From the NCBI GenBank assembly GCA_947623455.1, contig OX392530.1, forward strand, positions 1,773,501 through 1,837,500: a DNA stretch of 64,000 nucleotides, read 5' to 3'. This stretch comes from Mimachlamys varia (lineage: Eukaryota; Mollusca; Bivalvia; Pectinida; Pectinidae). The notes under the pieces were generated by a model. The model searched no databases. It saw nothing but the letters and a program-made list of their open reading frames with translations, and was not told the DNA's origin. The position numbers and the translations under genes are program-made. This document shows, in pieces, positions 40,301-46,464 of this stretch (position 1 is its first letter; the number at the start of each line of letters is the position of its first letter).

Positions 40301-42350
40301 ATTTTGCGATTTAAGGAAAACTGAAAATATCTATGGAATTTCTTTGATTCTAAAGTGTCCAACTTGGAATCAAATTGTATCTTCGATATGTTTTCTAAAG
40401 AGGATAATTAGGTGAGAAATTAAATTTATATAGACTTGCAGAAAATTAAAATGTGCATACCACTTAGATAAAACTAGCAGACTTATATATGAAAAGTATG
40501 ACTGTTTAAAATAGTTATACACACAAAGCAGAAATATTATTCATGGAAAACATAGTTCACAGTTGTTGTCTTACAATGTCCCGTTACGCTTCCCAGACAC
40601 GGACAGTTATTAAAGCTTATTCTTTCAGAAGACTGTCTGAAAATCTGCTAAAAATTGTAATACAAACCAGAATTCACAGTGTTCACAAAGACGAAAGTTA
40701 ATACCTGGTAAACGTTGCTATGTATGAAAAATAAGAAAACCTATGCATCTTTTTTTGTTTATTCTTTTGAGGGAAAATATCTGCGGCACGATGGTCTTTA
40801 TTCATCTGAAACTCAATACCCTAGCCCGACATCATACCTAATTAATTAATTTTCACTGTGATTAAGAAAACTTGGATGTGGGGATTAATGTTAAAGTGAT
40901 TAATAATTACAAAAGAAGAAGAAATTCAAACCAAAGTACTGCAAGCATTAAATCAAAAGTGTGCCAACAAATGGAATACCATAAACACAGTACGAGTGAA
41001 ACCACATGACAGACACGAGTGTTACAACTCACTCACCTTCTTCTCCGCTTTCCTCTGTAACAAATGTCAACTTCTCAATCATAACCTGTTTCCTCTTAGT
41101 AAATCTTTACAATCAAGTCTTCTAACATGTTAACCCCTATAATTTCATAATGGACTCATTGGACCTTTGAAATGGAAAAGCTTAATTATGTCTAACTAGA
41201 ACTGTAAGCCGATGACTGACTAATACACCCTCGCCGGAGAAATGTTTCATCAGAAAACCTGTTTATATTGAGTGGTTACCATAGCAACCATAATATTAAG
41301 AAAAAAACAAGTTGCTTGCACATCTACACAAGTCATGGTCCTTCATATCCGTGTGAAGTTTCATTGAAATTGGCCAAGTAGTTTAGAAGGATTTGTCCAG
41401 ACAAAACTTTTCTATAGAAAACCGGTTTAAAGTGACTGGTTACCATAGTAACCATAATTAGGAGAAAAGAAATGTTGCATGCACATTTACACATGGTCCT
41501 TTAAATCTGTGTGGCGTTTCATTGAAATTGGCGAAGTGGTTTAGAAGGAGTTGTCTGGACAATCTTTTTCTGCAGAAAACCTGTTTATAGTGACCAGTTA
41601 CCATAGCAACCATAATTTTGAGAAAAGAAATGTTGCATGCACATCTACACATGGTCTTTTATATCTGTGTTAAGTTTCATTAAAATTGGCCAAGTGGTTT
41701 AAGAAGAGTTGTCTGGACAAACAAGTTTTCTACGGACAGACAGACAGACACAGACAGACAGGCTGATTCCAGTATACACCCCCCTAACTTCAATGAGGGA
41801 GGGGGGGGGGGTAATAATGAGTTAATATAGTATTGTTTGGTACAATATTAAGATTTATAGAGAAATCAAAGAGATAAAAACATTTCCAAGTGTTTGTATT
41901 TATTTTTTCCACTTGAAAATTGCTGCCTATTTTAGATTGCAAATGAAAGATGATCAATTTTGAAAATTCAGTTTCACCTGAGCTAATTTAAACCAGACAA
42001 CTTTAAGTTCCAAGGGATATGTTCACACTAGACTGCCCTTTCATGGCAGATTTTACCAGTCTATTGAATCTTCCAATGGTGCTCATTTCTCTTCCCTATG
42101 ATGGAAGAAAATACATTTTTAACAACAATAAAAAGTATGATGATGAAGTAATGTACTGTGGACTTACAACATCAGGAGAATGTGGAGGTGGTGATGGGGT
42201 GCCTTCTGACCAAAGCCCTCGTCTCAGCAGGAGGTTGTCGGGGTCTCCTATATTTCCACCAACACAAAACTTCTTTTTGTGCTTCTGTAGAAGTTGCATA
42301 GAATCAAAAGTCATGTGACAATCATGACACCTATATTTCCCGTCTGCCAT
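1248..42350 (-). CDS. CCDC17: CCDC17-like coiled-coil/zinc-finger protein, multi-exon coding span
   Basis: This is a split gene read right to left. Its reading frame stays consistent across all proposed splice junctions. The first coding exon gives a C-x2-C-x12-H-x4-C zinc finger (C8, C11, H24, C29) with the same spacing as vertebrate CCDC17. Exon 10 carries a segment (RQAYLQNGGNEPDVLSQMAQ) that matches the CCDC17 coiled-coil block with 'AYIRDGG'. Most of the rest is charged coiled coil with low-complexity Pro/Ser/Tyr stretches. Summed exons give about 1,095-1,119 residues depending on the last exon, against about 620 in human. The C2-like C-terminal domain of human CCDC17 was not found in this window. 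Exons 2-11 are well supported. The link from exon 11 to exons 12-14 and to the terminal exons is inference from matching intron phase. The family is listed among ciliary proteins, but its molecular role is not settled. Confidence 0.82.
1859..1979 (-). CDS. CCDC17: Candidate alternative terminal exon 15b
   Basis: The acceptor is ctgtttgatttccag|CCCCAAT, phase 2, followed by 39 codons and TAA. The peptide PNRYIPTAHHTWVSTQHSK is followed by a Pro/Asp tail ending DPITDIDDPD. A minus-strand AATAAA lies at about 1581. The core PTA-HTWV-TQ is shared with exon 15c. Confidence 0.5.
2284..4311. repeat. 54-bp tandem array, about 37 copies
   Basis: The unit is 54 bp and contains ATCATCTCCAACAAGCTA and CTGTCACAATCCCAGTATAT. 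Starts of AGTACC recur at 2395, 2449 and so on. The unit is 18 codons with no stop on either strand, which creates long artificial reading frames. Variation is at first and second codon positions as much as third (C/G/A before ACCC; T or C in CCATC/CCACC), so no protein is being conserved. It lies between candidate exons 15a and 15b. Confidence 0.95.
4431..4735. repeat. 25-bp imperfect tandem repeat
   Basis: AACCTATCTGTATTCAACAT repeats at 4441, 4466 and 4491 and then degenerates with ATC(A/T)GTATT variants. It directly follows the 54-bp array after about 120 bp. Confidence 0.8.
5216..5273 (-). CDS. CCDC17: Candidate alternative terminal exon 15a
   Basis: A strong acceptor (gttacttttcag|TATGTA) is followed in phase 2 by 18 codons, MYTAVPMLQNGQPWLGYP, and a TAA. 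The phase equals the exit phase of exon 14, and the composition (Pro, Met, Gln, Tyr) resembles it. The short length makes a chance match possible. Confidence 0.33.
5274..8144. other. Intron/intergenic stretch between exons 15a and 14
   Basis: No convincing exon. Contents include a dispersed repeat fragment at about 5890-6040, a worn TGACCTTGA/TCAAGGTCA module at 6384-6415, a hairpin with perfect 10-bp arms at 6732-6759, and a 16-C run at 7774-7789. Confidence 0.5.
5890..6040 (+). repeat. Dispersed repeat fragment ('cgtcctattaacag' family)
   Basis: TACGTCCTATTAACAGTCAG followed by a 'aaggacgttccaggtttt' and 'gaaggaaagc..ggggttaccc' stretch resembles a very common bivalve interspersed repeat I remember. 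A 104-codon reading frame crosses it but has no splice or family support. Confidence 0.45.
8145..8218 (-). CDS. CCDC17: CCDC17 exon 14: Pro/Met/Tyr-rich
   Basis: The acceptor is gtttgacag|AACAATG and the donor is CAATA|GTAAGT. It is 74 nt, phase 0 in and phase 2 out. The peptide is NNADMPWMMQRPYVDVEPMQ then PYDQ. The final PYD resembles the 'PYDP' that precedes the C2-like domain in vertebrate CCDC17, but no such domain follows here. Confidence 0.6.
8995..9290. repeat. 150-bp direct duplication including exon 13 donor
   Basis: ACCACATCGCAGCCTTAGTA occurs at about 8998 and 9148 and the copies stay alignable through the GGAGGTATAC donor. The left copy holds only a mutated tail of exon 13 with an intact-looking donor and no acceptor. 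Confidence 0.85.
9258..9365 (-). CDS. CCDC17: CCDC17 exon 13
   Basis: The acceptor is gatattccttag|GGGGGCTGG and the donor is CTGGAG|GTATAC. It is 36 codons in phase 0, with markedly higher GC than its flanks. The peptide GGWHEPGVAPKSPEARRTVP continues GMFVGDKVRFSLSELE. I do not recognise a domain. The last ~30 nt and the donor are duplicated 150 bp downstream. Confidence 0.6.
9924..10057 (-). CDS. CCDC17: CCDC17 exon 12: coiled coil then Pro tail
   Basis: The acceptor is tattctgacag|ATGAACTTGAG and the donor is GCACCG|GTATGT. It is 134 nt, needs phase 1 in and leaves in phase 0. The peptide is ELEAQLRRLQEEQLRKMLQL, continues as a leucine-heptad helix and ends ARLPPPAP. The Pro run fits the vertebrate layout after the coil. 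Membership in the same gene as exon 11 rests on phase and composition only. Confidence 0.65.
10073..10125 (+). repeat. Tandem TCAAGGTCA half-sites
   Basis: GAAGGTCACATTCAAGGTCA is repeated with one change (GAAGGTCACACTCAAGGTCA) about 26 bp apart. This gives direct AGGTCA half-sites just upstream of the exon 12 acceptor. Confidence 0.6.
10425..10715. repeat. 95-bp tandem repeat, three copies
   Basis: AATCAAA(A/G)TAGAGCTAAAC recurs at 10429, 10524 and 10619. Copies 2 and 3 are almost identical, and copy 1 differs slightly. Confidence 0.9.
10905..11480 (-). pseudogene. Decayed LINE ORF1-like remnant
   Basis: The minus strand is lysine-rich and reads like a nucleic-acid-binding ORF1: a piece near 11200 gives SNIERIGH, followed after a stop by GKPRPILVSFGNLKGK, which resembles the 'ERxHRIG...KPRPIxxxF..K.K' motif of LINE first proteins. 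Further on comes a piece with GRELKAKLHDEV. Several stops and frameshifts separate the pieces. Identification is tentative. Confidence 0.35.
11705..12420. repeat. 31-bp tandem array, about 23 copies, with 279-bp higher-order repeat
   Basis: The unit is GACAGAAATGGCAAGACCGT plus TGTGTATTTAC (31 bp). It has no stop in any plus frame and is not a multiple of 3, so all three frames stay open. Marked variants (TTGTATATTC at 11911/12190; TTATGACAGA at 11981/12260) recur exactly 279 bp apart, which is nine units. Confidence 0.95.
12421..14690. other. CCDC17 long intron, no gene seen
   Basis: AT-rich sequence. It contains one copy of the ~90-bp hairpin MITE (about 12620-12710). A GC-richer patch at 13430-13500 has short open stretches but no supported exon. 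Confidence 0.5.
12620..12710. mobile_element. ~90-bp hairpin MITE family, copy 1 of 6
   Basis: TTCACCCCTGACATTTCA pairs with GTCTTCAGGGGTGA, and AATAAACTATTCCAA pairs with TTGGAAGAGTTCAAA. Other copies are at about 31540-31620, 33775-33870, 37565-37670, 41130-41195 and 60965-61050. Most keep the AACTATTCC..TTTGAATTGGAAGAGTT core. Confidence 0.75.
14693..15035 (+). mobile_element. tRNA-derived SINE copies (two, diverged)
   Basis: The first copy spans about 14693-14865 and its tail reads TGCTTGGCAAGGAGATGCCC. The second, about 14945-15030, has a tRNA-like AATGGCTCAATCGCTTAGAG A-box region and GAAAGGTCCTGGCTC B-box region. Both match parts of the better-kept copy at 58790-59000. Box sequences are degenerate. 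Confidence 0.5.
15575..16690. mobile_element. 1.1-kb dispersed element with GCTCACC/GGTGAGC ends
   Basis: It starts at AACAAGAGGGCCTGTATGGC with TCACCTGG and ends at GTCCTTCTGACGAGGTGAGC followed by TAAAAATA. Inside are about four diverged ~120-bp repeats containing ATATAGTTTTGGGGTGGGGA and GTTAAGTCTGAAAGGGCATG. Two TTACCAAAAGGACCCCTTTT-like segments are also present. Similar pieces occur at 24.0, 38.6, 51.6, 54.4 and 60.0 kb. It encodes no protein I can see. Confidence 0.65.
17301..17399 (+). pseudogene. Possible THAP-type gene 5' fragment
   Basis: An ATG after TCGCTTTAGGTCAAA gives MARNTKTDSKTKSWCVLPTD and stops after 33 codons. The 'K-x-W-C-V-x-P' pattern resembles the start of THAP zinc-finger proteins. 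It is truncated and lacks the second half of the finger, so it may be a relic of a gene copy or transposon, or chance. Confidence 0.25.
18191..19198 (-). CDS. CCDC17: CCDC17 exon 11: longest coding exon
   Basis: The acceptor is gtttgttacag|AGAAGAAG, phase 1. The first part is coiled coil (LQMLEMENERLHKELMLLQE), corresponding to the vertebrate 'AENRRLEAEILALQ' block. Then come Ser-rich stretches, a second coil (NLELELAELQLKQLKSKE) and APPPP near the end. The frame stays open to a TGA at 18159-18161 (ending GQPYRV). If unspliced, this would be a 981-residue isoform. A G|GTGTAG donor at 18191 gives the phase 1 needed by exon 12, but it is weak. Confidence 0.8.
19402..19819. mobile_element. hAT-like MITE in CCDC17 intron
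   Basis: The ends are CAGTGTTCCAGATAAA and (reverse strand) CAGTGTTCCAGTTAAT, an 11-bp perfect terminal inverted repeat of hAT type, 418 bp long. CCTC flanks both sides, shorter than the usual 8-bp target duplication. Confidence 0.55.
19974..20098 (-). CDS. CCDC17: CCDC17 exon 10: family-diagnostic helix
   Basis: The acceptor is gtatttcag|TGCCATG and the donor is AAAAAAG|GTACGCC. It is 125 nt, phase 2 in and phase 1 out. The peptide AMRQAYLQNGGNEPDVLSQM and the following QMQAEAQSIEDGMKQ align with the most conserved CCDC17 block (AYIRDGG..PGVLGQ..QLQVEA). This is the main evidence for the gene name. Confidence 0.9.
20220..20665 (+). repeat. Degenerate copies of the TGACCTTGA/TCAAGGTCA module
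   Basis: Three diverged modules are seen: CATATGACCTTAAATGTAGT at 20233, GTGACCATGAAAGTTGTCAA at about 20377, and GTGACCTTGAAAGTAGTTCA at about 20598. They are spaced roughly 145-220 bp apart, as in the 24-26.7 kb array. Confidence 0.65.
20826..20939 (-). CDS. CCDC17: CCDC17 exon 9: Gln/Pro-rich
   Basis: The acceptor is gtgttacag|TGAGGTAG and the donor is GAGATCAG|GTGGGT. It is 114 nt, phase 2 in and out. The peptide is EVEKNTQPQPQPLPPPVSDR followed by KSYVYPVYYGNSLVAEIR. The end (AEIR) lines up with 'AAEIRALREAY' of vertebrate CCDC17. Confidence 0.85.
21030..21250. mobile_element. Small foldback element
   Basis: GATGTGGAAATTTTCGC (about 21064) is mirrored by GCGAAAATTTCCACACCTC (about 21208). 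The outer ends TGCTGTATTTTCGCGCGAGG and CGAATATTTCCTCTTTTACA also pair partly. It lies between CCDC17 exons 8 and 9. Confidence 0.5.
21681..22388 (-). CDS. CCDC17: CCDC17 exon 8: long Ser/Tyr/His/Pro-rich exon
   Basis: The acceptor is tgtgcatag|CAAGGTA and the donor is CACCAAAG|GTTTGCC (a weak GT). It is 708 nt, phase 2 in and out. It begins with an acidic helical part (KVTSLIENMEASMDILEALE). The middle is charged. It ends in short repeats of the type YSTHPYSSQ / STHPYPSHP, encoded by a near-repeated ~27-nt DNA motif at 21730-21800. Confidence 0.78.
22794..22965 (-). CDS. CCDC17: CCDC17 exon 7: coiled coil
   Basis: The acceptor is cgttacag|ACATCAG and the donor is AACTTCAT|GTAGGT. It is 172 nt, phase 1 in and phase 2 out. 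The peptide runs IRRRLEELANKGSKPQPTDN and then LLAELRAQEERNKMALDDLR. The other open frames here are less coil-like and do not join exon 6. Confidence 0.8.
23774..23891 (-). CDS. CCDC17: CCDC17 exon 6: coiled coil
   Basis: The acceptor is ctgttttag|GAATAC and the donor is GAGAAG|GTGGGT. It is 118 nt, phase 0 in and phase 1 out. The peptide EYQKYNPNQDSQLRQLAENH continues as a heptad-like helix ending KNRDLEKQRE. A 12 kb intron with two large tandem arrays separates it from exon 5. Confidence 0.78.
24020..24345 (+). mobile_element. 5' part of dispersed element leading into the 145-bp array
   Basis: It begins ACAAGAGGCCCAACGGGCCT and continues with segments also typical of this family ('aatggccgctgtggaggccatcttggattt'). 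It runs straight into the first TGACCTTGA module at about 24346, suggesting the array arose by expansion inside a copy of the element. Confidence 0.5.
24346..26690 (+). repeat. 145/146-bp tandem array, 16 units, with inverted TCAAGGTCA sites
   Basis: Units start at TGACCTTGAATGAA(A/G)GTCAAGGTCATTT and continue ACAAACTTGGTAGCCCTTTA, GGGCCTTTTGGTTATTCAGA. Each holds TGACCTTGA and TCAAGGTCA as an inverted pair 7 bp apart. Each unit has a chance 60-codon frame. The block 24934-25662 is repeated almost exactly at 25663-26391 (729 bp, five units). The last unit breaks off at about 26685. Confidence 0.95.
26757..26769. repeat. Poly-G run
   Basis: A run of about 12-13 G follows the 145-bp array. Similar runs occur near 38834 and 41802 at or near element ends. 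Confidence 0.8.
27219..27573. mobile_element. MITE with CAGGGCTTTATC terminal inverted repeats
   Basis: The left end reads CAGGGCTTTATCGCCCCTC. The right end read on the other strand is CAGGGCTTTATCAGGGGGTT. It is about 350 bp and AT-rich inside with mirrored 'tcccaaatttcc'/'ggaaat' tracts. A worn relative appears to lie at 56030-56180. Confidence 0.55.
29251..30708. repeat. 70-bp tandem array, 21 copies
   Basis: ACCCCCACATAACACCACAG starts every 70 bp from 29251 to 30651. On the minus strand, which is the CCDC17 sense strand, each unit has GAGAAGTAAGTGATC, a near-consensus 5' splice site. Four or so units carry a T that changes it to GTAAAT. There are no unique spacers. Confidence 0.97.
30795..31196. 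mobile_element. Foldback/MITE-like element with CTCCCTCATT ends
   Basis: The left end is TTAACCCTCCCTCATTAAAA. The right end is TCTCCCTCATTGGAGGTTTG then ATAGGTTAA. A 76-bp internal segment (AATTGAGTAATGCAGTTTTA ...) is directly duplicated at 31021 and 31097. Confidence 0.45.
31200..35960. other. CCDC17 intron 5 remainder, no exon seen
   Basis: Very AT-rich. It contains two copies of the ~90-bp hairpin MITE (31540-31620, 33775-33870) and an isolated perfect TGACGTCA palindrome at about 32705. A 31-codon frame nearby starts MPGVLLLCVIFVTC, but nothing else supports a gene. Confidence 0.5.
35967..36146 (-). CDS. CCDC17: CCDC17 exon 5: basic, disordered linker
   Basis: The acceptor is aatttttcag|TATGAG and the donor is GATGATGAT|GTAAGTCC. 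It is 60 codons in phase 0. The peptide starts YENLKENITTDRRQR, is rich in Arg/Pro/Ser and ends SMSIHLDDD. No folded domain is apparent. Confidence 0.75.
37161..37448 (-). CDS. CCDC17: CCDC17 exon 4: coiled coil
   Basis: The acceptor is gttctttttactgag|ATTTAT and the donor is CTGGAG|GTGAGG. It is 96 codons, phase 0 to 0. The product is a basic/acidic helix (LKQKLKLVQDLWKRN, then REIRQLQLE at the end). A later acceptor 19 nt inside (ctgaaag|GAATG) would break phase with exon 2, so the upstream one is chosen. Confidence 0.75.
37565..37670. mobile_element. ~90-bp hairpin MITE family, well-kept copy
   Basis: It starts ACTCATCCACCTCTG and ends CTTCAGGGGTGAGAATGAGT. The centre is CCTTTGAATTGGAAGAGTTC. 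The whole copy can fold on itself. Confidence 0.7.
38595..38990. mobile_element. Short copy of the GCTCACC/GGTGAGC element
   Basis: It starts AAGGCCAAGAGGGCCTGTAT with CACTCACTTG and ends CTTTGGACCAGGTGAGTACA then AAAATA, about 390 bp. A poly-G run lies near 38834. It is internally different from the 15.6 kb copy. Confidence 0.5.
41037..41054 (-). CDS. CCDC17: Candidate 18-nt microexon 3 of CCDC17
   Basis: The sequence ttgttacag|AGGAAAGCGGAGAAGAAG|GTGAGTGAG encodes RKAEKK in phase 0, which fits between exons 2 and 4 without shifting the frame. The splice sites look real, but the polypyrimidine tract is weak and an 18-nt match can arise by chance. It may be cassette-type or not used. Confidence 0.35.
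41215..41815. repeat. ~160-bp tandem repeat, three copies, ending in poly-G
   Basis: GGTTACCATAG(C/T)AACCATAA recurs at about 41274, 41436 and 41595, with AAGTTTCATTGAAATTGGCC-like segments between. It ends ACGGACAGACAGACAGACAC, CTGATTCCAGTATACACCCC and a poly-G run. The layout suggests a dispersed element, not a locus-specific array. Confidence 0.7.
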
Positions 42351-42426
42351 GATGGCAGCTATGTCTGTATCACTTATAAATCTTCTTACTTCTTTTCTTG
42401 CTCTTTCTCCAAATCATTCTTTACAC
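42168..42426 (-). CDS. CCDC17: CCDC17 exon 2: start codon and zinc finger (coding 42168-42350)
   Basis: The acceptor is gttacag|GTGTAA at 42426. The start codon at 42350 opens 61 codons (MADGKYRCHDCHMTF...) and the donor is GATGTT|GTAAGTC, phase 0. C8, C11, H24 and C29 form a C2HC finger, and a Pro-rich tail (TPSPPPHSP) follows. About 76 nt of 5' UTR precede the start. Three copies of a 50-bp repeat sit immediately upstream of the acceptor. Confidence 0.85.
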
Positions 42427-42450
42427 CTGTAACAGAACAATGTCATTTAT

Positions 42451-42600
42451 AGTTTTGTCACTTAACCAAGGATCCTTGTTATACTGAGCTCTGGATTTCT
42501 AGTTTTGTCACTTAACCAAGGATCCTTGTTATACTGAGCTCTGGATTTCTAGTTTTGTCACTTAACCAAGGATCCTTGTTATACTGAGCTCTGGATTTAT
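42451..42600. repeat. 50-bp tandem repeat, three nearly identical copies
   Basis: AGTTTTGTCACTTAACCAAG starts at 42451, 42501 and 42551. The first copy is only 25 bp upstream (on the gene strand) of the CCDC17 exon 2 acceptor. Confidence 0.95.
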
Positions 42601-44104
42601 ATACACAGTAGCCTAACCACTATTTCTCTTGGCTGAGGCCAAACAAAAAACATTTCTTGTTTCCGGTAACCCTTAACCTACCCTAAATTTCATGCCTACC
42701 CCAACTTCTTGAGGCAATTTTCAAAGAAGCACTGTTTAAATTCAAAATCTCTCTCCTATTTATATATAAACATAAAACATTTCCACTCACCTTCAGGCTT
42801 ATCCTTATAATAGAAGACCTTTATCGATCACTATTATTTGGGGATCTTTATAGTAGCCTCTATCCTAGGTAACTACTGATCAAAGAGCATTGCTCCAGGC
42901 ATCTTGGTCATTGAAAAGAAGTTGTTTATCTGTTTTCATATTTTTGACCCCACTGACTTTGGAAGTAGGCCAAGGTCATTTATTTGCCAGGTACCTTCTG
43001 GAAATGTAATACTGTTCTAGATCTGGGCAGTCTACTTATTCAGAAGAATTTGTTCAAAGATTTTTACATGATTTGAACCCTGTGACCTAGTTAAATGGTC
43101 ATTTTTTAAAGACATTTTATACCACTTAAAAAAAATACCAAAGGCCATGATAATATTCCTATTCTTTTCACTTTTATTTTTTAACTGATTTACTTCAAAA
43201 TGAAAATAGGGAAACGATCTAGACACAATCGGTAGAATACTAAAGAATTCATTACACAAAAGTGACAAAAAAAACCTCTATAAGAAATCTATTTACTATT
43301 CTATTTTTATAACATATAAAATGTCCTCATATAATATCAATGAGTCATCCAGCAAAAAATTACTTATCAAACACATAATATACAACCCGTAGATTTTCCT
43401 TGTAAGACCACTCCTATTCATGACATATTCCAGCTTTTCAGCTATCTAAGGATTTGTCAATAACGGAGTATTTACCTGTCCATACTAAACACCATCCTTT
43501 ACATTAATGGTAGCCAGGCCATGAATATACCTTTCAATATTCTTCAATGATATTTAAATTTGATTTGCCCATGTCTATGGTAGATTAGCGGACAAGAAAT
43601 GAGCAGTTGTATGGTTTCCAGGCAGCTTTCAAGACTTGTATACTCTGTCCTGTCTGTTATCACGACATGTCCCATTACATTTCACCGTACCCTCATTTTG
43701 AATGATCTATCATCTGTTATATTACAGAATATATATTTACCAAAATAAATCAACCGATATCATCACTAAGTTTATAGATATATAGCAAACACAAAACTCA
43801 ACTGAAATTAATAAAACTACCAAACTTGAGTTTTTTTTAAAATAAATACCAGTACAGTATCTCAAAAATATACACATTTTCTATGCTTAAAACAATTATT
43901 ATTACAAAATCTATGCACAAAATGGTAAATCCTTTACTTTAGCTCCATCTTTTTTCCAAGCACAGCCTTCAACTATAGTGTAACATGTTTAACATATTAT
44001 ATAAAATCATAGTACTGAAAAACTCACACAACTAGATCAGATTTACATTTTTAGCAGGTTTAGTGACATTTTGAGCGAAAGTTGAGGAACCAACCCAACC
44101 CTCA

Positions 44105-45200
44105 AATTCTTAGTGGAGAGGGCACCCTCTATCTTAGTGGAGAGGACACCCCCTACCTTAATTGAGAGGGCACCTCCTATCCTAGTGGAGAGGGCACCTC
44201 CGATCTTAGTGGAGAGGGCACCCTCCTATCTAAGTAGAGAGGGCACCTCCTACCTTAGTGAAGAGGGCACTCATATCTTAGTGGAGAGGGCACCCTCATA
44301 CTTAAATGGAGAGGGCACCCTCCTACCTTAGTTCAGGGGGCACCCTCCTATCTTAGTGGAGAGGGCACTCTCCTATCTTAGTGGAGAGGGCACTCTCCTA
44401 TCTTAGTGGAGAGGGCACTCATATCTCAGTGGAGAGGGCACCTCCTACCTTAGTGGAGAGGGCACCCACCTATCTTAGTGGAGAGGGCACTATCCTATCT
44501 TAGTGGAGAGGGCACCCTCCTATCTTAGTGGTGAGGACACCTATCTTAGTGGAGAGGGCACCCTCCTACCTTAGTTGAGAGGGCACCCTCCTATGTTAGT
44601 GGAGAGGGCACCTCCTATGTTAGTGGGGAGGGCATGTTCCAGTCTTAGTTGAGAGGGCACCCGCCCATCTTAGCGGAGAGGGCAGTCTCCTACTTTAGCG
44701 GAGAGCAGAGAGGGCAACCTTTATCTTAGCAGATAGGGTAGCCTCTTATCTTAGTGGAGAGGGCACCCTCCTATCTTAGCGAAGAAGGCACCCTCTCTTC
44801 TATTTGAGAGGGCACCCTCCTTTCTTAGTGGAGAGGTCACCCTCCTACCTTAGTGGAAAGGGCACACTGACTCTATTCTAGTAGAGGGGGCACCCTCCTA
44901 CCTTAGTGGAGAGGGCACACTGACTCTATTCTAGTAGAGAGGGCACCCTCCTACCTTAGTTCAGGGGGCACCCTCCTATTTTAGTGGAGAGGGCACTCAT
45001 ATCTCAGTGGAGAGGGCACCTTCTACCTTAGTGGAGAGGACACTGTCCTTTCTTAGTGGAGAGGACACTGTCCTACCTTAGTGGAGAGGACACCTCCTAC
45101 CTTAGTGGAGAGGGCACCCTCCTATCTTTGTGGAGATTAGCGGTGAAGGCACATTTGAATTCCTATCTTAGTGGAGAGGGCACTCTCCTACCTTAGCTAG
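44105..45200. repeat. 25-bp imperfect tandem array, about 40 copies
   Basis: The basic unit is TCTTAGTGGAGAGGGCACTC plus TCCTA, with spacing exactly 25 bp in the best-kept part (44351, 44376). Copies differ in length, and a larger 60-70 bp block with ACTGACTCTATTCTAGTAGA is duplicated at 44866 and 44920. Confidence 0.92.
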
Positions 45201-45587
45201 TGTAAATGGCTTGATGTAAGTTTATCATTAATAATGAATGTACACAGTACCACAGGACCATAACAATTTTGCTAAAACATTTATTTTCTTTGCATTTCTA
45301 CAGAGTAATTATGCTTTATTTAGTTATTTTGAACAGCTTTTGAACCATAAATCAAGTGTTGACAACATTGAAATGAATGATGTCACAATAAAGTTTGTTG
45401 ACAACAATAGCAAAAGTTATTATAATCTCATAACAATATTTGCCTCATCAATATTAAACCAAAAGAAGGAGCATTGCAAATTATGTATAACATCGCGCTA
45501 CCGCACTATTGGTACGCTACCCCATTTGGTACACAGTTAGAAAATGCAAATAATTTGAGAAGGAAAAGTGTAAAATATAGTTTGTAC

Positions 45588-45728
45588 ACAGTTGCTTGAG
45601 TTTCTGTCAGTAAATAATAAATATATATGTGTGAAATGAGCCTCCCATTACAGTACATTCTGTAATGGGCCTCGGCTCCATATATATAAACATTTTTTTT
45701 ATAAACTGACAGTTACTCAAGCAACTGT
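45588..45728. mobile_element. 141-bp palindromic MITE
   Basis: The ends are ACAGTTGCTTGAGTTTCTGT and its near-perfect reverse complement ending CTCAAGCAACTGT. The centre is a second hairpin, CCCATTACAG-TACATT-CTGTAATGGG. The whole element can fold into one stem. Confidence 0.7.
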
Positions 45729-46003
45729 GGTTAATATAACTGTTATATCAGTATAGGAAGTAAATTATTTATGGTGCACAACCAGAAAGGCAAATGTGAC
45801 GAGTTAGTGCGTACAACATTGATCGTGGTACCTCTATAATCCTGAACTGGCTTTCAACGTTGGACCCTTCAGTAATTCAATGATAGGCCTAGACTAATAT
45901 AAGCAAAACTGCATAATTTAAACGTGTTTTAATCAGTTATTTAATCTTATATTTTTCAGACAAACAGAGTAATGCGGTAATTAAACTGTCACAGAAATAG
46001 ATA

Positions 46004-46335
46004 AACCAAACTGTTACCCAGATCTGAAGTGTTAACCATACATGTGCCGTAAAACCAAACTGTTACCCAGATCTGAAGTGTTAACCATACATGTGCCGTA
46101 AAACCAAACTGTTACCCAGATCTGAAGTGTTAACCATACATGTGCCGTAAAACCAAACTGTTACCCAGATCTGAAGTGTTACCCATACATGTGCCGTAAA
46201 ACCAAACTGTTACCCAGATCTGAAGTGTTAACCATACATGTGCCGTAAAACCAAACTGTTACCCAGATCTGAAGTGTTACCCATACATGTGCCGTAAAAC
46301 CAAACTGTTACCCAGATCTGGTGTGTTACGTACCC
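46004..46335. repeat. 49-bp tandem array, about 6-7 copies, 130 bp from CCDC17 exon 1
   Basis: GATCTGAAGTGTTAACCATA starts every 49 bp from 46021. Copies are nearly identical, differing mainly at GTTAACC/GTTACCC, which implies recent expansion. It sits in intron 1 close to the promoter. Confidence 0.95.
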
Positions 46336-46464
46336 ATGTGCCGTTGCGTCCAACTTCGTGCACATGTGTGTTACAATAAGTACAGTCCTGACAGAACAAG
46401 TTGTGTCAAACTTTTGCAAGTAGGAAAAGTATTTAAACTACGACATAAACGATAACAAACTTAC

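Noticed and set aside
44113..44331. 72-codon frame of repeated 'VERAPP'
   Set aside because: It is the translation of the 25-bp array, and the frame is lost as soon as unit length varies.
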